A stretch of DNA of 64,000 bases from NCBI GenBank assembly GCA_035946615.1, contig DASYZB010000115.1, forward strand, positions 1-64,000. Reading direction: 5' to 3'. The translations under genes and the position numbers were made by a program. This DNA is from Verrucomicrobiia bacterium. GTDB taxonomy: Bacteria > Verrucomicrobiota > Verrucomicrobiia > Limisphaerales > UBA8199. The notes beneath the pieces were generated by a model. That model made no database searches. It was given only the letters and a program-made list of their open reading frames with translations, and had not been told where the DNA came from. This document shows positions 17,184 through 26,115 of this stretch, piece by piece. Each line of letters opens with the position of its first letter. Within the stretch, counting starts at the first letter, position 1.

Positions 17184-18953
17184 ATGTGTCACATCCGAAG
17201 CGGATTGGCCCTGCTGGCCGCTGGACTCTATGTGGTTGTTGCCGCCCCTGGAGTTCGTGCTGCCTCGATCGAGCGGCTTAAGAACAGCGCCTGTCTCGAT
17301 TGCCATTCGGATAAAACCCTCTACAAAACCAACGCGGCGGGCAAAGCCATCTCGCTGTTCGTCGATGAAGCCAAGCTGGCTGCCTCGGTTCATAAGACTA
17401 ACACGTGCGCCAGTTGCCACAGCGATGTCACCGCGAAACATCCCGATGATAACTTAGCCGTCAAAGCCCCCGATTGCGCCCGGTGTCACGAAAAGCAATC
17501 CGAAAGTTATGGGGCCAGTGTGCACGGGCTGGCCCTGGCACGGGGCCAGAAGGCGGCGGCCACTTGCAGCGATTGTCATGATGGCCACGCCATCCTTCCG
17601 CCGAGCTCGCCGGAGTCGCCGCTCCACTGGTCGCGCCTGACGGCCACATGCGGAGCCTGCCATCCGCAAGCGGCCAAAGACGTTGCTGAAAGTGTTCATG
17701 GCCAAGCCATCGCCCAGGGCCATCGCGACGCGCCCACCTGCACCGATTGCCATTCCGAGCACAAGATCGTGGCGCTCAAGGGCAGCTCCTCGCTCGAAAT
17801 ATCAGCCCAAATCTGCAGTAACTGCCATGCTTCCGAGAGGCTGAACACCAAATACAACCTCCCGCCCGACCGAGTAAAGACCTTCTTCGAGAGCTATCAT
17901 GGGCTGGCGGCTGAATATGGTTCAACGGTGGCTGCCAATTGCGCCAGTTGTCATGGATTCCATAAGATACTCCCCTCAACCGACCCGCGCTCGACCATCA
18001 ATAAAGCCAACCTGGTGGTGACTTGCGGCAAATGCCACCCGGGGGCGACGGCAAATTTTGCCCAAAGCAAGGTGCATGTGGATGCCGCCTCCGCCAGCGG
18101 CGGCAACGCGGCAGGTGAGAAGATCAACTGGTGGATTCGCCGGGTGTACCTCGGGCTTATCGTCCTTACCATTGGATTCATGCTGGCCCACAACCTCTTG
18201 GTTTTCGGCAGGAAAGTGGCTGCCCGCTATCGAGCCGCTAACCTTTCGGTTCTGCGCATGAACGCTTCACAGCGTTTCCAACACGTGGTCCTGGCGGCCA
18301 GTTTCATCATCCTGGCCATCACCGGCTTTGCATTGAAATTCCCCGATTCCTGGGTCGCAAAGCTGTTGGGCTCGAACGAAATGTTCCGGCGGTGGACCCA
18401 TCGGGTTGCGGGCATCGTCCTGTTGGGCGCTGGCCTTTATCACCTGGCCTATATTCTGACCCGCAAGGAAGGACGCCAACTCGTCAAAGATTTGTTCCCG
18501 AGCAAAAAGGACCTCACGGACCTCGTGCAGACCGCCCGCTATTTGCTGGGGTTAGGCGGGCAAAAGGCCAGGATTGGGCGGTTCGGCTACGCCGAGAAGA
18601 TGGAGTATTGGGCCGTTATTTGGGGAACAATCATTATGGGGGTCACAGGACTAATGATTTGGTTCAAGATGGATGTGACCCGTTTCCTTCCGCGCTGGAT
18701 TGTTGATGTCGCCCTTACAGTCCATTACTACGAGGCGATACTGGCCTGCCTGGCCATTGTGGTTTGGCACTTCTATCACGTCATCCTCGACCCGGATATC
18801 TATCCTCTTAACTGGGCTTGTTGGAAAGGAAAAGTCACACCCGAATGGCAGCAGGAAGAGCACCCATTGGACAAGTCCGCGCCCGGCATGGCCGAGTCAG
18901 ATACGCAGACCCCACCTGCCGAAAGCCGCCTTGATGAAGCGGTACATCATTAA
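17184..18953 (+). CDS. 9-heme cytochrome c / b-type cytochrome fusion (CbcL-like)
   Basis: About 589 aa from ATG 17184, chosen because a clean signal peptide (CHIRSGLALLAAGLYVVVAAPGVRA) follows; an upstream ATG at 17076 adds 36 unlikely residues. Nine CX2CH motifs (CLDCH, CASCH, CARCH, CSDCH, CGACH, CTDCH, CSNCH, CASCH, CGKCH) precede a membrane domain with FQHVVLAASFIILAITGFALKF, HRVAGIVLLGAGLYHL and VHYYEAILACLAIVVWHFYH. The His residues suit a diheme b cytochrome. The nonaheme-plus-b plan equals that of Geobacter CbcL. The first ~80 residues are nearly identical to the 11-heme paralogue (CLDCHSDKTLYKTNAAGKAI), so one gene is a duplicate. The predicted role is quinol oxidation in the inner membrane. 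Confidence 0.9.
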   Translation: MCHIRSGLALLAAGLYVVVAAPGVRAASIERLKNSACLDCHSDKTLYKTNAAGKAISLFVDEAKLAASVHKTNTCASCHSDVTAKHPDDNLAVKAPDCARCHEKQSESYGASVHGLALARGQKAAATCSDCHDGHAILPPSSPESPLHWSRLTATCGACHPQAAKDVAESVHGQAIAQGHRDAPTCTDCHSEHKIVALKGSSSLEISAQICSNCHASERLNTKYNLPPDRVKTFFESYHGLAAEYGSTVAANCASCHGFHKILPSTDPRSTINKANLVVTCGKCHPGATANFAQSKVHVDAASASGGNAAGEKINWWIRRVYLGLIVLTIGFMLAHNLLVFGRKVAARYRAANLSVLRMNASQRFQHVVLAASFIILAITGFALKFPDSWVAKLLGSNEMFRRWTHRVAGIVLLGAGLYHLAYILTRKEGRQLVKDLFPSKKDLTDLVQTARYLLGLGGQKARIGRFGYAEKMEYWAVIWGTIIMGVTGLMIWFKMDVTRFLPRWIVDVALTVHYYEAILACLAIVVWHFYHVILDPDIYPLNWACWKGKVTPEWQQEEHPLDKSAPGMAESDTQTPPAESRLDEAVHH

Positions 18954-18978
18954 GAGCCTGTCGAATGACTCTGTGCTC

Positions 18979-19221
18979 TTACCGCATGACTACGCAGAAC
19001 AGGTCCGAGCCCGCCGCGTGGTAGCGCAAAGCCAACTCCACATTGTTGAGCCCGTAGCGGACGCATATCTCCGCCGCTTCCACGGCGTCAGAAAAGCTGT
19101 CGGCTTCTTCGGCATTGCTCGTCCAACCCCCATGCTTGAAGTAGGCGCGAGAGGCGCGATGCCGCAAAACGCGTTTGACCCTGCTCTCGATGTCGGTTCC
19201 ATTCGTTGTTTTGGCAGACAT
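18979..19221 (-). CDS. Small hypothetical protein, 80 aa, antisense within the redox cluster
   Basis: Minus-strand frame starting MSAKTTNGTDIESRV, with a GGGGGAA ribosome-site-like sequence just upstream of ATG 19221. The sequence has natural protein composition (RHRASRAYFKHGGWTSNAEE then alternating helix-like segments AVEAAEICVRYGLNNVELALRY) and no signal peptide. It resembles short hypothetical proteins I associate with Verrucomicrobiota, but no function is known. It is the only gene on the minus strand between 9.1 and 22.9 kb. A longer reading frame to 19584 exists but would overlap the tetraheme gene. Confidence 0.5.
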   Translation of the reverse strand: MSAKTTNGTDIESRVKRVLRHRASRAYFKHGGWTSNAEEADSFSDAVEAAEICVRYGLNNVELALRYHAAGSDLFCVVMR

Positions 19222-19387
19222 AAGTTCCCCCACTCTTTCTAAGATAGCACCATTCTGAGGCGTAGCGGCCTGGAGAACAATGGGGTGCTGACCCCAAGAA
19301 AATTCTGCCATAGAGAAGCCAAAAAATGCAAAGCCATCGACAAAGGATGTAAAGCAGCTTTCCTGCAATCCAGAAGAATGACCCCTG

Positions 19388-20032
19388 ATGAAACCTGCTG
19401 CCAAGACGGACTGGGTCCTGGGCTTGCTGACTGGCGCCTTTATAGGGCTGGCGGCGGCCTTTTCTTTGGACCTTTGGAGCCGGCCGGTGCGCCTGGCGCC
19501 CATCCCCCTGGTCGATACCAATTTCATCAGCACGGCCACAGCCCGGGTTTCGGCGGTGGACCTGCTGGCCAGCGGGGGCGACATGTCAGATTTCGACTGC
19601 TACGCCTGCCACGAGAAGAATAAGCCGCCCAAATTGCAGTTCAAAGCAGATGGGGACATCATCGTGCCGCCGGAGCACAAGGACATCGTGATGGGCCATG
19701 GCCGGCATCATCGCAACAACAACTGCTTCAACTGCCATGATGAGACCAACCTGGTTTTACTGGAGACGCGCGACGGACGGCACTTGAAAATCACCGAAAG
19801 CCCGGCCCTGTGCGGGAGTTGCCACGGCCCCACCTACCGGGATTGGGAGGCGGGAGTGCATGGGCGCACCAGCGGCTACTGGAGACGCGACCTGGGGCCA
19901 ATCGATCGAAAGGTGTGTGTTTCGTGCCACAACCCGCATGCGCCGCCGTTTCCATCGCGCCAACCCGCGCCCGGCCCGCACCCGCTGCATCCCATCCTGG
20001 CCGAGGCGCCGGCGGCTGAACCGTCCAATTAA
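19388..20032 (+). CDS. Membrane-anchored tetraheme cytochrome c (triad 2)
   Basis: A 214-aa protein. An N-terminal hydrophobic segment (VLGLLTGAFIGLAAAFSLDL, residues ~9-28) is a signal or anchor. Four heme motifs follow: CYACH, CFNCH, CGSCH and CVSCH. The many His residues between them (HGRHHRNNN) are likely distal ligands. The last ~30 residues are Pro-rich. It lies 8 bp before a Tat ferredoxin and forms the second tetraheme/ferredoxin/NrfD triad in this cluster. It is only distantly similar to 9666-10124. Confidence 0.9.
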   Translation: MKPAAKTDWVLGLLTGAFIGLAAAFSLDLWSRPVRLAPIPLVDTNFISTATARVSAVDLLASGGDMSDFDCYACHEKNKPPKLQFKADGDIIVPPEHKDIVMGHGRHHRNNNCFNCHDETNLVLLETRDGRHLKITESPALCGSCHGPTYRDWEAGVHGRTSGYWRRDLGPIDRKVCVSCHNPHAPPFPSRQPAPGPHPLHPILAEAPAAEPSN

Positions 20033-20040
20033 ATTGACTT

Positions 20041-20970
20041 ATGCCTGATTCTCCTCCTCCGGGCGATATCTCCCGGCGCGGTTTCCTGCGCAATTCCGCG
20101 GTCCTGGCCTCTGGCGTCGCCGCCCTGGCCGCCAGCCTCGCTCCGCTGCGCGAGTTGAAGAACTACACCTCGGTCGAACAATTCCTGCAGAAGCATTACA
20201 AGGAAATGACTCCGGCTGAGATGCAGAAGGTGCTCGACCGCATCGCCCGCGAAGTCGAGCAGCAATACCACCTCCGTCCGACGGTGCGCGATTACAAGCC
20301 GATGGATGGGGTCGAGTTCATCTATTGCCTGAATCTGACCCGCTGTATCGGCTGCCGCAAATGCGTCCATGCCTGCGTGGCCGAAAACAACCAGTCGCGC
20401 ACCCCGGAAATCCAATACATTCGCGTGCTCAAAATGCCGCATGGTTCGCTCGATATGGAAAAAGGCGACCACAATTACGCGCCGGAGTCAGTGCCGGAAA
20501 AGGGGTTCTTTTACATGCCGGTCCAATGCCAGCATTGCAAGAACCCGCCGTGCGTCAAGGTCTGCCCGACCAAAGCGACGTGGCAGGAACCCGACGGCAT
20601 CACGGTCATCGATTACGACTGGTGCATCGGCTGCCGTTATTGCGAAGCGGCCTGCCCGTACTTTGCCCGCCGCTTTAACTGGACCAGCCCCAGCGTGCCT
20701 AAAGAACGGCTGAACCTGGACATGTCCTACTTGGGGAATCGTCCCCGCAAACAGGGGGTGATGGAAAAATGCCATTTTTGCGTCCAGCGCACACGTCGGG
20801 GAAAGTACCCCGCCTGCCTGGAGGTCTGTCCTGCCGGGGCGCGCAAATTCGGGAACGTATTGGACCCTGAAAGCGAGGTCGCCTACATCCTGAAGAACAA
20901 ACGGGTCTTCATCCAGCTCAAGGAGGAGTTGGGGACCTCCCCCCGTTTCTTTTATTACTTCGACGTATGA
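20041..20970 (+). CDS. Tat-exported four-cluster ferredoxin subunit (DsrO/HmcB-like, triad 2)
   Basis: A 309-aa protein with a Tat signal (SRRGFLRN followed by an Ala/Leu-rich stretch). A helical insert (residues ~40-85) precedes four Fe-S sets: CIGCRKCVHAC, CQHCKNPPCVKVC, CIGCRYCEAAC and CHFC...CLEVC. The order and the MEKCHFCVQRTRRGKYPAC segment suit the DsrO/HmcB-type subunits of quinone-linked periplasmic complexes. Its stop overlaps the NrfD start by 4 bp, indicating translational coupling. It would pass electrons between the NrfD subunit and the tetraheme protein. Confidence 0.93.
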   Translation: MPDSPPPGDISRRGFLRNSAVLASGVAALAASLAPLRELKNYTSVEQFLQKHYKEMTPAEMQKVLDRIAREVEQQYHLRPTVRDYKPMDGVEFIYCLNLTRCIGCRKCVHACVAENNQSRTPEIQYIRVLKMPHGSLDMEKGDHNYAPESVPEKGFFYMPVQCQHCKNPPCVKVCPTKATWQEPDGITVIDYDWCIGCRYCEAACPYFARRFNWTSPSVPKERLNLDMSYLGNRPRKQGVMEKCHFCVQRTRRGKYPACLEVCPAGARKFGNVLDPESEVAYILKNKRVFIQLKEELGTSPRFFYYFDV

Positions 20971-22226
20971 ACCTGCGGGCTAAAACGAGAAATTACCTGG
21001 TCTTTTTGGCCCGTTGCGGGCGCATCGCTTTCGTGGGCGACTGGCGTTATTACATCTGGATGGGCCTGTTGAGCGTCGTCATCCTCCTGGGGATTAATGC
21101 CTGGGCCAAACAGTTCGTCAATGGCCTGATTGTCACGGGCATGAGCGACCAGGTTTCCTGGGGTGTGTACATCGCCAACTTCACTTTTATCGTGGGCATC
21201 GCGGCGGCCGCCGCCATGCTGGTCATCCCGGTCTATATTTATAATAACAAGGAATTGCATGATCTGGTTATCTTCGGGGAATTGCTCGCGGTTGCGGCCA
21301 TTCTGATGTGCCTGGCGTTCGTCACGGTGGACTTGGGGCGGCCCGATCGATTCTGGCATTTAATCCCCGGCATCGGCCAGTTCAATTTCCCCGGCTCAAT
21401 GCTCAGTTGGGACGTGATCGTGTTGAACGGCTATTTGCTGCTCAACGTGCATATTTGCGGTTACCTGCTCTATTGCCGGTATCTAGGCAAAAAACCGGCC
21501 AAATGGTTTTATATTCCGTTTGTCTTCATTGCCATTGCCTGGGCTGTTTCCATCCACACAGTCACCGCCTTTCTTTATGTCGGCCTGGGCGGGCGGCCAT
21601 TCTGGAATTCCTCGATTGTCGGGCCGCGTTTTCTGGCGTCTGCCTTTACCGCAGGTCCTGCCCTGATCATCCTGGCCTTGCAGATCATCCGCCGCGTGAC
21701 CGATTACCAGATCAGTGACCGGGCTTTGCTGACCTTGCGCAGCATTGTCCAGGTGTCGATGCTCATCAACGTCTTCCTCCTGGTGAACGAAATCTTCAAA
21801 GAGTTCTATACTCGCACGTCGCACGTGGCCTCCTCGAGGTACCTCTATGTTGGCCTTCACGGTTATCATGCGCTGGTCCCCTGGATTTGGGTAGCCATCG
21901 TGTTCAACCTCGTCTCGATGACGCTCCTGGTGCTGCCGCTGAGCCGCAGCCTGCGTTACCTGAACCTCGCGTCGTTTCTGGCTATTGTGGGCATCTGGAT
22001 CGAAAAAGGCATGGGCCTGGTAGTGCCCGGCTTCATTCCCACACCTCTGGGTGAGATGGTCGAATACACCCCCTCGCTCAACGAGACTCTGGTTTGCCTG
22101 GGAATTTGGTCTTTTGGTTTGCTTTGTTATACGCTCTTCCTTCGGATGGCCATCCCCATCCTTCAGGGCCGCCTGTGCAGGGCTAATGAAGGCATGCCGG
22201 CCCAGGCGTCGGACGCCGGAGCGTAA
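20967..22226 (+). CDS. NrfD/DsrP/HmcC-type membrane protein (triad 2)
   Basis: A 419-aa integral membrane protein with about ten transmembrane stretches. VDLGRPDRFWHL and the C-terminal block IEKGMGLVVPGFIPTPLGE with YTPSLNE are typical of the DsrP/HmcC branch of the NrfD family, distinct from the shorter-loop NrfD of triad 1. These proteins bind menaquinone at the periplasmic face. Coupling to the upstream ferredoxin (4-bp overlap) supports a complex. No dsrM, dsrK or sulfite reductase is present in the window, so a sulfur role cannot be assumed. Confidence 0.92.
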   Translation: MNLRAKTRNYLVFLARCGRIAFVGDWRYYIWMGLLSVVILLGINAWAKQFVNGLIVTGMSDQVSWGVYIANFTFIVGIAAAAAMLVIPVYIYNNKELHDLVIFGELLAVAAILMCLAFVTVDLGRPDRFWHLIPGIGQFNFPGSMLSWDVIVLNGYLLLNVHICGYLLYCRYLGKKPAKWFYIPFVFIAIAWAVSIHTVTAFLYVGLGGRPFWNSSIVGPRFLASAFTAGPALIILALQIIRRVTDYQISDRALLTLRSIVQVSMLINVFLLVNEIFKEFYTRTSHVASSRYLYVGLHGYHALVPWIWVAIVFNLVSMTLLVLPLSRSLRYLNLASFLAIVGIWIEKGMGLVVPGFIPTPLGEMVEYTPSLNETLVCLGIWSFGLLCYTLFLRMAIPILQGRLCRANEGMPAQASDAGA

Positions 22227-22326
22227 AGCGACTGGCCCTGATTTAGACACACTTGTCCCATTTCGGGCCAATTCCACTCCTTTTTGCCCTGGCAAGCAAG
22301 GTGCTCTCTCAGCCGCGAGATACCTT

Positions 22327-22902
22327 ATGGATACGATTAATGTACTTTTAGCTAACGCGGATCGGCGCACCAATAACCTCATCGAGGCCATGATCCTCGA
22401 TGTCTGTTTCAACCAGGCCGTGGTCCATTTCGTGCGCGCCCTGCGCATCGACGAATTCGCAACCGCCGGCTCTCGGGCGGCCTTTGACCTGATCCTCGTG
22501 TCGCCGGACAATCTGCTGCCGGAAGCCACGCGGCGCAACGGCTCGGTTGGCATTGAGGAAGTGACCAGCGCTGTGCGGGAAATCAAGCGCCGGCACAAGA
22601 ATCCGATTGTGGCGTTCTCTGTCCCCACAGACGCCGAGTATTACATGACCGAAGCGGGAGCGGAGGTGGTGCTGGGTCGTCCGTTTGCCATGGATTCCCT
22701 GAGGGCTGAGGTTCGGCGCCTGCTGAGAATGCCCGCGCACGTCCATGAGGTGGTCGAGGTCCCGGCTCCCAACCGTTGGGCATTTGCCCAGCGCCTCTTC
22801 AGCGGTTTGCAGCGCTCTAAAAGCGCCCAGCCGCTGTCTCCTGCCTCGAGGTCGATGCCTGGATTGGCCGGCAACCAGGTAGAAGAACTCCTGAGCGAGT
22901 GA
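22327..22902 (+). CDS. Degenerate response-regulator receiver-like protein
   Basis: A 191-aa protein starting at ATG 22327; the upstream frame is a shadow of the NrfD gene. The fold pattern is receiver-like (INVLLANADRR, FDLILVSPDNLL, NPIVAFSVPTDAEYYMTEAGAEVVLGRPF, SLRAEVRRLL). The phosphoacceptor Asp appears to be replaced in ILVSPDN, and the conserved Lys before Pro-Phe is Arg (GRPF). It is therefore probably a non-phosphorylated pseudo-receiver. The C-terminal ~60 residues are Ser/Pro-rich with no DNA-binding domain. It closes the redox cluster and could be its sensor or adaptor; that is inference. Confidence 0.6.
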   Translation: MDTINVLLANADRRTNNLIEAMILDVCFNQAVVHFVRALRIDEFATAGSRAAFDLILVSPDNLLPEATRRNGSVGIEEVTSAVREIKRRHKNPIVAFSVPTDAEYYMTEAGAEVVLGRPFAMDSLRAEVRRLLRMPAHVHEVVEVPAPNRWAFAQRLFSGLQRSKSAQPLSPASRSMPGLAGNQVEELLSE

Positions 22903-23001
22903 ATAGCCATACATTCGGCTTTTTGCGGCGCCCTGCTATTACGCGACCCTTAGCCCAAACCATCTTTATGGAGCGTGGCCTTCAAGAGGGACCTTTGCGC
23001 C

Positions 23002-24042
23002 TTATTCCCGAGGGTTAAACCTGGATTCGCGCGCTAATTGTTCCCAGAGCTTGCGTTCTGATTCGCTCACGCGTGTGGGCACTTCAATCCGGGTTACCAC
23101 GATCAAATCTCCGCTGCCATCGTTTCGTTGCGGCAGACCGCGCCCGCGCAGGCGCAGTTTCTGGCCGCTGTGGGTGCCCTGGGGTATCTTGATATCGACT
23201 CGCCCATCGAGTGTTGGGACGGAAATCCTGGCCCCGAGCACCGCTTCCCAGGGAGTAATTGAGGTCTCGCAAATCAGGTTATGGCCCTCGACCTCAAAAT
23301 CCGGGTGCTTGGCAAAACGCACTCGCAGGAAAAGGTCCCCGGCAGCCCCGCCGCCCAAGCCGGCCTCGCCGCGACCGGCGATGCGTAAACGCTGCCCTTC
23401 GGTAACGCCGGCGGGGATTTTGACCTGGTAAGTGTCGGTCTTGGCGACCTGGCCGGTGCCACCGCAGACATTGCACACATGGCGCGCCCGCTGGCCTGTG
23501 CCGCCGCAATGTTCACAAGGAACCCCATGCCGCACAGAGACCGAGCGCACCGAGCCGCGCATCGCCTCTTCGAGAGTGACCATAATGTCTCCCTCGATAT
23601 CCTGCCCGCGCTCCGTCGCCAGGTCTTCCTCAGCCATGCCTCCGCGCCTGCCGAACCCCTTGGCCCCCCGCGCGCCGAAGAGTTGCTCAAAAAAGTCGCT
23701 GAAGCCGGTGCCTCCGAAGTGAAACTCGTACTCCTCACCGCGCGGGCCGCGCCCTGGAAAGCCCCCTGCACCGAAGGACCCCCAGCCCGGCGGCGGCCTG
23801 AATTCAGAGCCGGAACTCCAGTTAGCCCCCAGCTCGTCGTACTTCTTGCGTTTGGCCGGATCGCTCAATACTTCATAGGCCTCGTTAATCTCTTTGAATT
23901 TTTCTTCCGCTTGCTTTTTGTTTTTGGCGACGTCAGGGTGGTACTCGCGCGCGAGTTTGCGGAAGGCCTTCTTGATGTCGGTCTCGCTCGCATCCCGCGC
24001 CACGCCCAGGATTTGGTAATAATCTTTGTATTGAACAGGCAT
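23002..24042 (-). CDS. DnaJ-like co-chaperone with a half zinc finger
   Basis: About 346 aa from ATG 24042 ([14 protein letters not shown]); an extension to 24084 is less likely. The J-domain has HPD (YHPDVAKN). It is followed by a Gly/Phe-rich linker (residues ~85-130), a cysteine region, and the two beta-sandwich substrate-binding domains, ending with a dimerisation helix ([11 protein letters not shown]). The zinc region has only two CxxCxGxG repeats (CEHCGGTG and CNVCGGTG) where canonical DnaJ has four, so at most one zinc can bind. It works with DnaK in protein folding. It lies downstream of ftsH on the same strand, grouping two proteostasis genes. Confidence 0.9.
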   Translation of the reverse strand: MPVQYKDYYQILGVARDASETDIKKAFRKLAREYHPDVAKNKKQAEEKFKEINEAYEVLSDPAKRKKYDELGANWSSGSEFRPPPGWGSFGAGGFPGRGPRGEEYEFHFGGTGFSDFFEQLFGARGAKGFGRRGGMAEEDLATERGQDIEGDIMVTLEEAMRGSVRSVSVRHGVPCEHCGGTGQRARHVCNVCGGTGQVAKTDTYQVKIPAGVTEGQRLRIAGRGEAGLGGGAAGDLFLRVRFAKHPDFEVEGHNLICETSITPWEAVLGARISVPTLDGRVDIKIPQGTHSGQKLRLRGRGLPQRNDGSGDLIVVTRIEVPTRVSESERKLWEQLARESRFNPRE

Positions 24043-24120
24043 AGATGCCTCTCCCCATGATGCCTGCGCAGCCCGATTTGTCAAAAGGAGGCGCTCCGCT
24101 CGAAAATGGCTTATTTGGAA

Positions 24121-26115
24121 TTAAACAGGCGATGGACCGCCGTTGCCTGAGACCAATTTAGGCGGAGCCAGTTCCACGGCTGGCCCCGGAGGGTCTTCGT
24201 CCTGCTTGGGCGATCGGCCAATGAGGGCGTTGAATGCCTGGGCGTCCAGGGTTTCACTTTCGAGCAGTTTCCCCGACACCAGATCAAGTTGGTCCCGATG
24301 CCGCTCCAGTATGTCTTTGGCCTCTCCATAGGCCTGGTCGAGGATTCTCTTGACCTCGACATCGATTTCCTGGGCGGTGCGCTCGCTGCAATCGCGTTGA
24401 AAATTTCCGTCCATTCCCGCCAGGTGCATCCCATTCTGCCGCGTGGCGCAATGAACCAGCCCGACTGTGTCGCTCATGCCGAACAGGCAGACCATTTGGC
24501 GGGCCAGCGCGGTGGCATGTTCGAGGTCGTTTTCGGCGCCGGTAGTGACTTCCTGAAAAACAACCTCTTCAGCCGCTCGGCCACCCAGCATTCCACGAAT
24601 CCGGTCCAGCAGTTGAGAGCGGCTCATGAGAAACTGGTCGTCTGTGGGTAATTGGAGGGTATAGCCCAAAGCAGCCCGGCCACGCGGGATGATGCTGATC
24701 TTGTGGACAGGGTCGGCGTATTTGCTGTGGGCAGCCACCAGGGCGTGGCCGGTTTCGTGGTAAGCCACCAGCCTCTTTTCCTGCTCCTTCAAACGCCGGC
24801 TCTTGCGCTCGGGGCCGGCGACAACTTTCTCGACGGCATCTTCGAGGTCCTTCTGCTCGATTTCCCTGCCGTGGCGGCGGGCGGCCAGCAAGGCGGCTTC
24901 ATTGACCGCGTTGGCTAAATCGGCGCCGGAAAAACCAGGGGTCGCCTGGGCAACCCGGCGCAAATCAACGTCTCGCGCCAGTGGCTTTCCACGCACATGG
25001 ACCTTGAGAATGGCCTGCCGGCCATCAATATCCGGGGCATCGACAACCACCTGCCGGTCAAAACGTCCGGGCCGCAACAACGCGCGGTCCAGCACGTCGG
25101 GTCGATTGGTCGCCGCCAGCACAATGACCCCGGCATTTGCGGCGAAGCCGTCCATCTCGACGAGCAATTGGTTGAGGGTTTGTTCGCGTTCATCGTTGAC
25201 CGCCCCGACATGCACGCCGCGCTGGCGGCCAATGGCGTCCAGTTCGTCGATGAATACAATGCACGGCGCCTTGGCCTTGGCCTGCACGAACAAATCCCGC
25301 ACTCGCGCGGCCCCCACCCCGACGAACATCTCAACGAAATCGCTCCCGCTGAGTGAAAAGAATGGCGCATGCGCCTCGCCAGCCACGGCCTTGGCCAGGA
25401 GCGTTTTGCCGGTGCCGGGCGGGCCGATCAGCAACACCCCCTTCGGGATATTTGCCCCAATGGATTTGTAGCGTTCAGGATGCTTGAGAAAATCCACCAC
25501 CTCTTGCAGCTCGTATTTGGCTTCTTCGCACCCGGCCACATCGCCGAATGTGACTCCGGTTTCTTTCTCGGCAACCAGGCGCGCTTTGCTTTTGCCAAAG
25601 CTCAGGATGGACTCGCCCGCACTGCCCAGGCGCCGTCCGATAAAGGACCAGATCAGCACCATAATCCCCAAGGGCACAATCCACGACAGCAAGAACTGAG
25701 AGAAGAACCCGGGGCGCTCACCGGTGTATTGAACCCCGGCTCCCTGAAGTTCATCGACCAGCTTGGGGTCCTCAACCCGCACAGTGCGGAACAGGAAAGG
25801 CTTTGTTTCCGCTGTTTGAGCGCTCTTGGCGGCTGCGGCGTTGGTCGAGGTTTCCGCAGGTTTGCCCGCTGATTGGGCCTTGGGTCTGATTTCTCCTTGG
25901 ATGTCGTCCTCGCGCACAACGCATTTGACGACCTCATGGTGCTGGAGGTAATGCTTGAACTCGCTGTAGGGGATCGTGCGGTAGGAAAACTGGCTCAAGG
26001 TGCTTTGCCAGAACCAAAGCAGCAGGAGCATCAGGGGCAGATACCAAAGGGGTGAACTCCACTTGGGCACTTTGGGTCGCAGGTCCTTCTTAGGTGGTGG
26101 TTCGCGATTGTCCAT
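24121..26115 (-). CDS. ftsH: ATP-dependent zinc metalloprotease FtsH (copy 1)
   Basis: A 664-aa membrane-bound AAA+ protease that degrades misfolded and regulatory membrane proteins. Two transmembrane helices (residues ~22-40 and ~145-165) flank a periplasmic domain carrying an Ala/Lys-rich insert. The AAA domain has Walker A GPPGTGKT (~230), Walker [12 protein letters not shown] and the SRH region [19 protein letters not shown]. The zinc site is HETGH (~453-457), a conservative variant of HEAGH. A second, more canonical FtsH lies at 49902-51920, so the genome has at least two. The gene is separated from its upstream neighbour by a palindromic repeat region. Confidence 0.95.
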   Translation of the reverse strand: MDNREPPPKKDLRPKVPKWSSPLWYLPLMLLLLWFWQSTLSQFSYRTIPYSEFKHYLQHHEVVKCVVREDDIQGEIRPKAQSAGKPAETSTNAAAAKSAQTAETKPFLFRTVRVEDPKLVDELQGAGVQYTGERPGFFSQFLLSWIVPLGIMVLIWSFIGRRLGSAGESILSFGKSKARLVAEKETGVTFGDVAGCEEAKYELQEVVDFLKHPERYKSIGANIPKGVLLIGPPGTGKTLLAKAVAGEAHAPFFSLSGSDFVEMFVGVGAARVRDLFVQAKAKAPCIVFIDELDAIGRQRGVHVGAVNDEREQTLNQLLVEMDGFAANAGVIVLAATNRPDVLDRALLRPGRFDRQVVVDAPDIDGRQAILKVHVRGKPLARDVDLRRVAQATPGFSGADLANAVNEAALLAARRHGREIEQKDLEDAVEKVVAGPERKSRRLKEQEKRLVAYHETGHALVAAHSKYADPVHKISIIPRGRAALGYTLQLPTDDQFLMSRSQLLDRIRGMLGGRAAEEVVFQEVTTGAENDLEHATALARQMVCLFGMSDTVGLVHCATRQNGMHLAGMDGNFQRDCSERTAQEIDVEVKRILDQAYGEAKDILERHRDQLDLVSGKLLESETLDAQAFNALIGRSPKQDEDPPGPAVELAPPKLVSGNGGPSPV

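Noticed and set aside
18700-19242. 180-aa plus-strand frame over the end of the 9-heme gene
   Set aside because: Out of frame with the cytochrome and overlapping the more convincing minus-strand small gene.
19388-22226. Dissimilatory sulfite reduction (Dsr) complex
   Set aside because: DsrO- and DsrP-like subunits occur, but dsrAB, dsrC, dsrM and dsrK are absent from the window, so a sulfur pathway is not supported.
9099-22226. Alternative complex III operon
   Set aside because: ACIII needs a fused MoCo-like/Fe-S ActB, two NrfD-like subunits in one unit and ActD/ActE. The arrangement here differs and pairs each NrfD with its own short ferredoxin.
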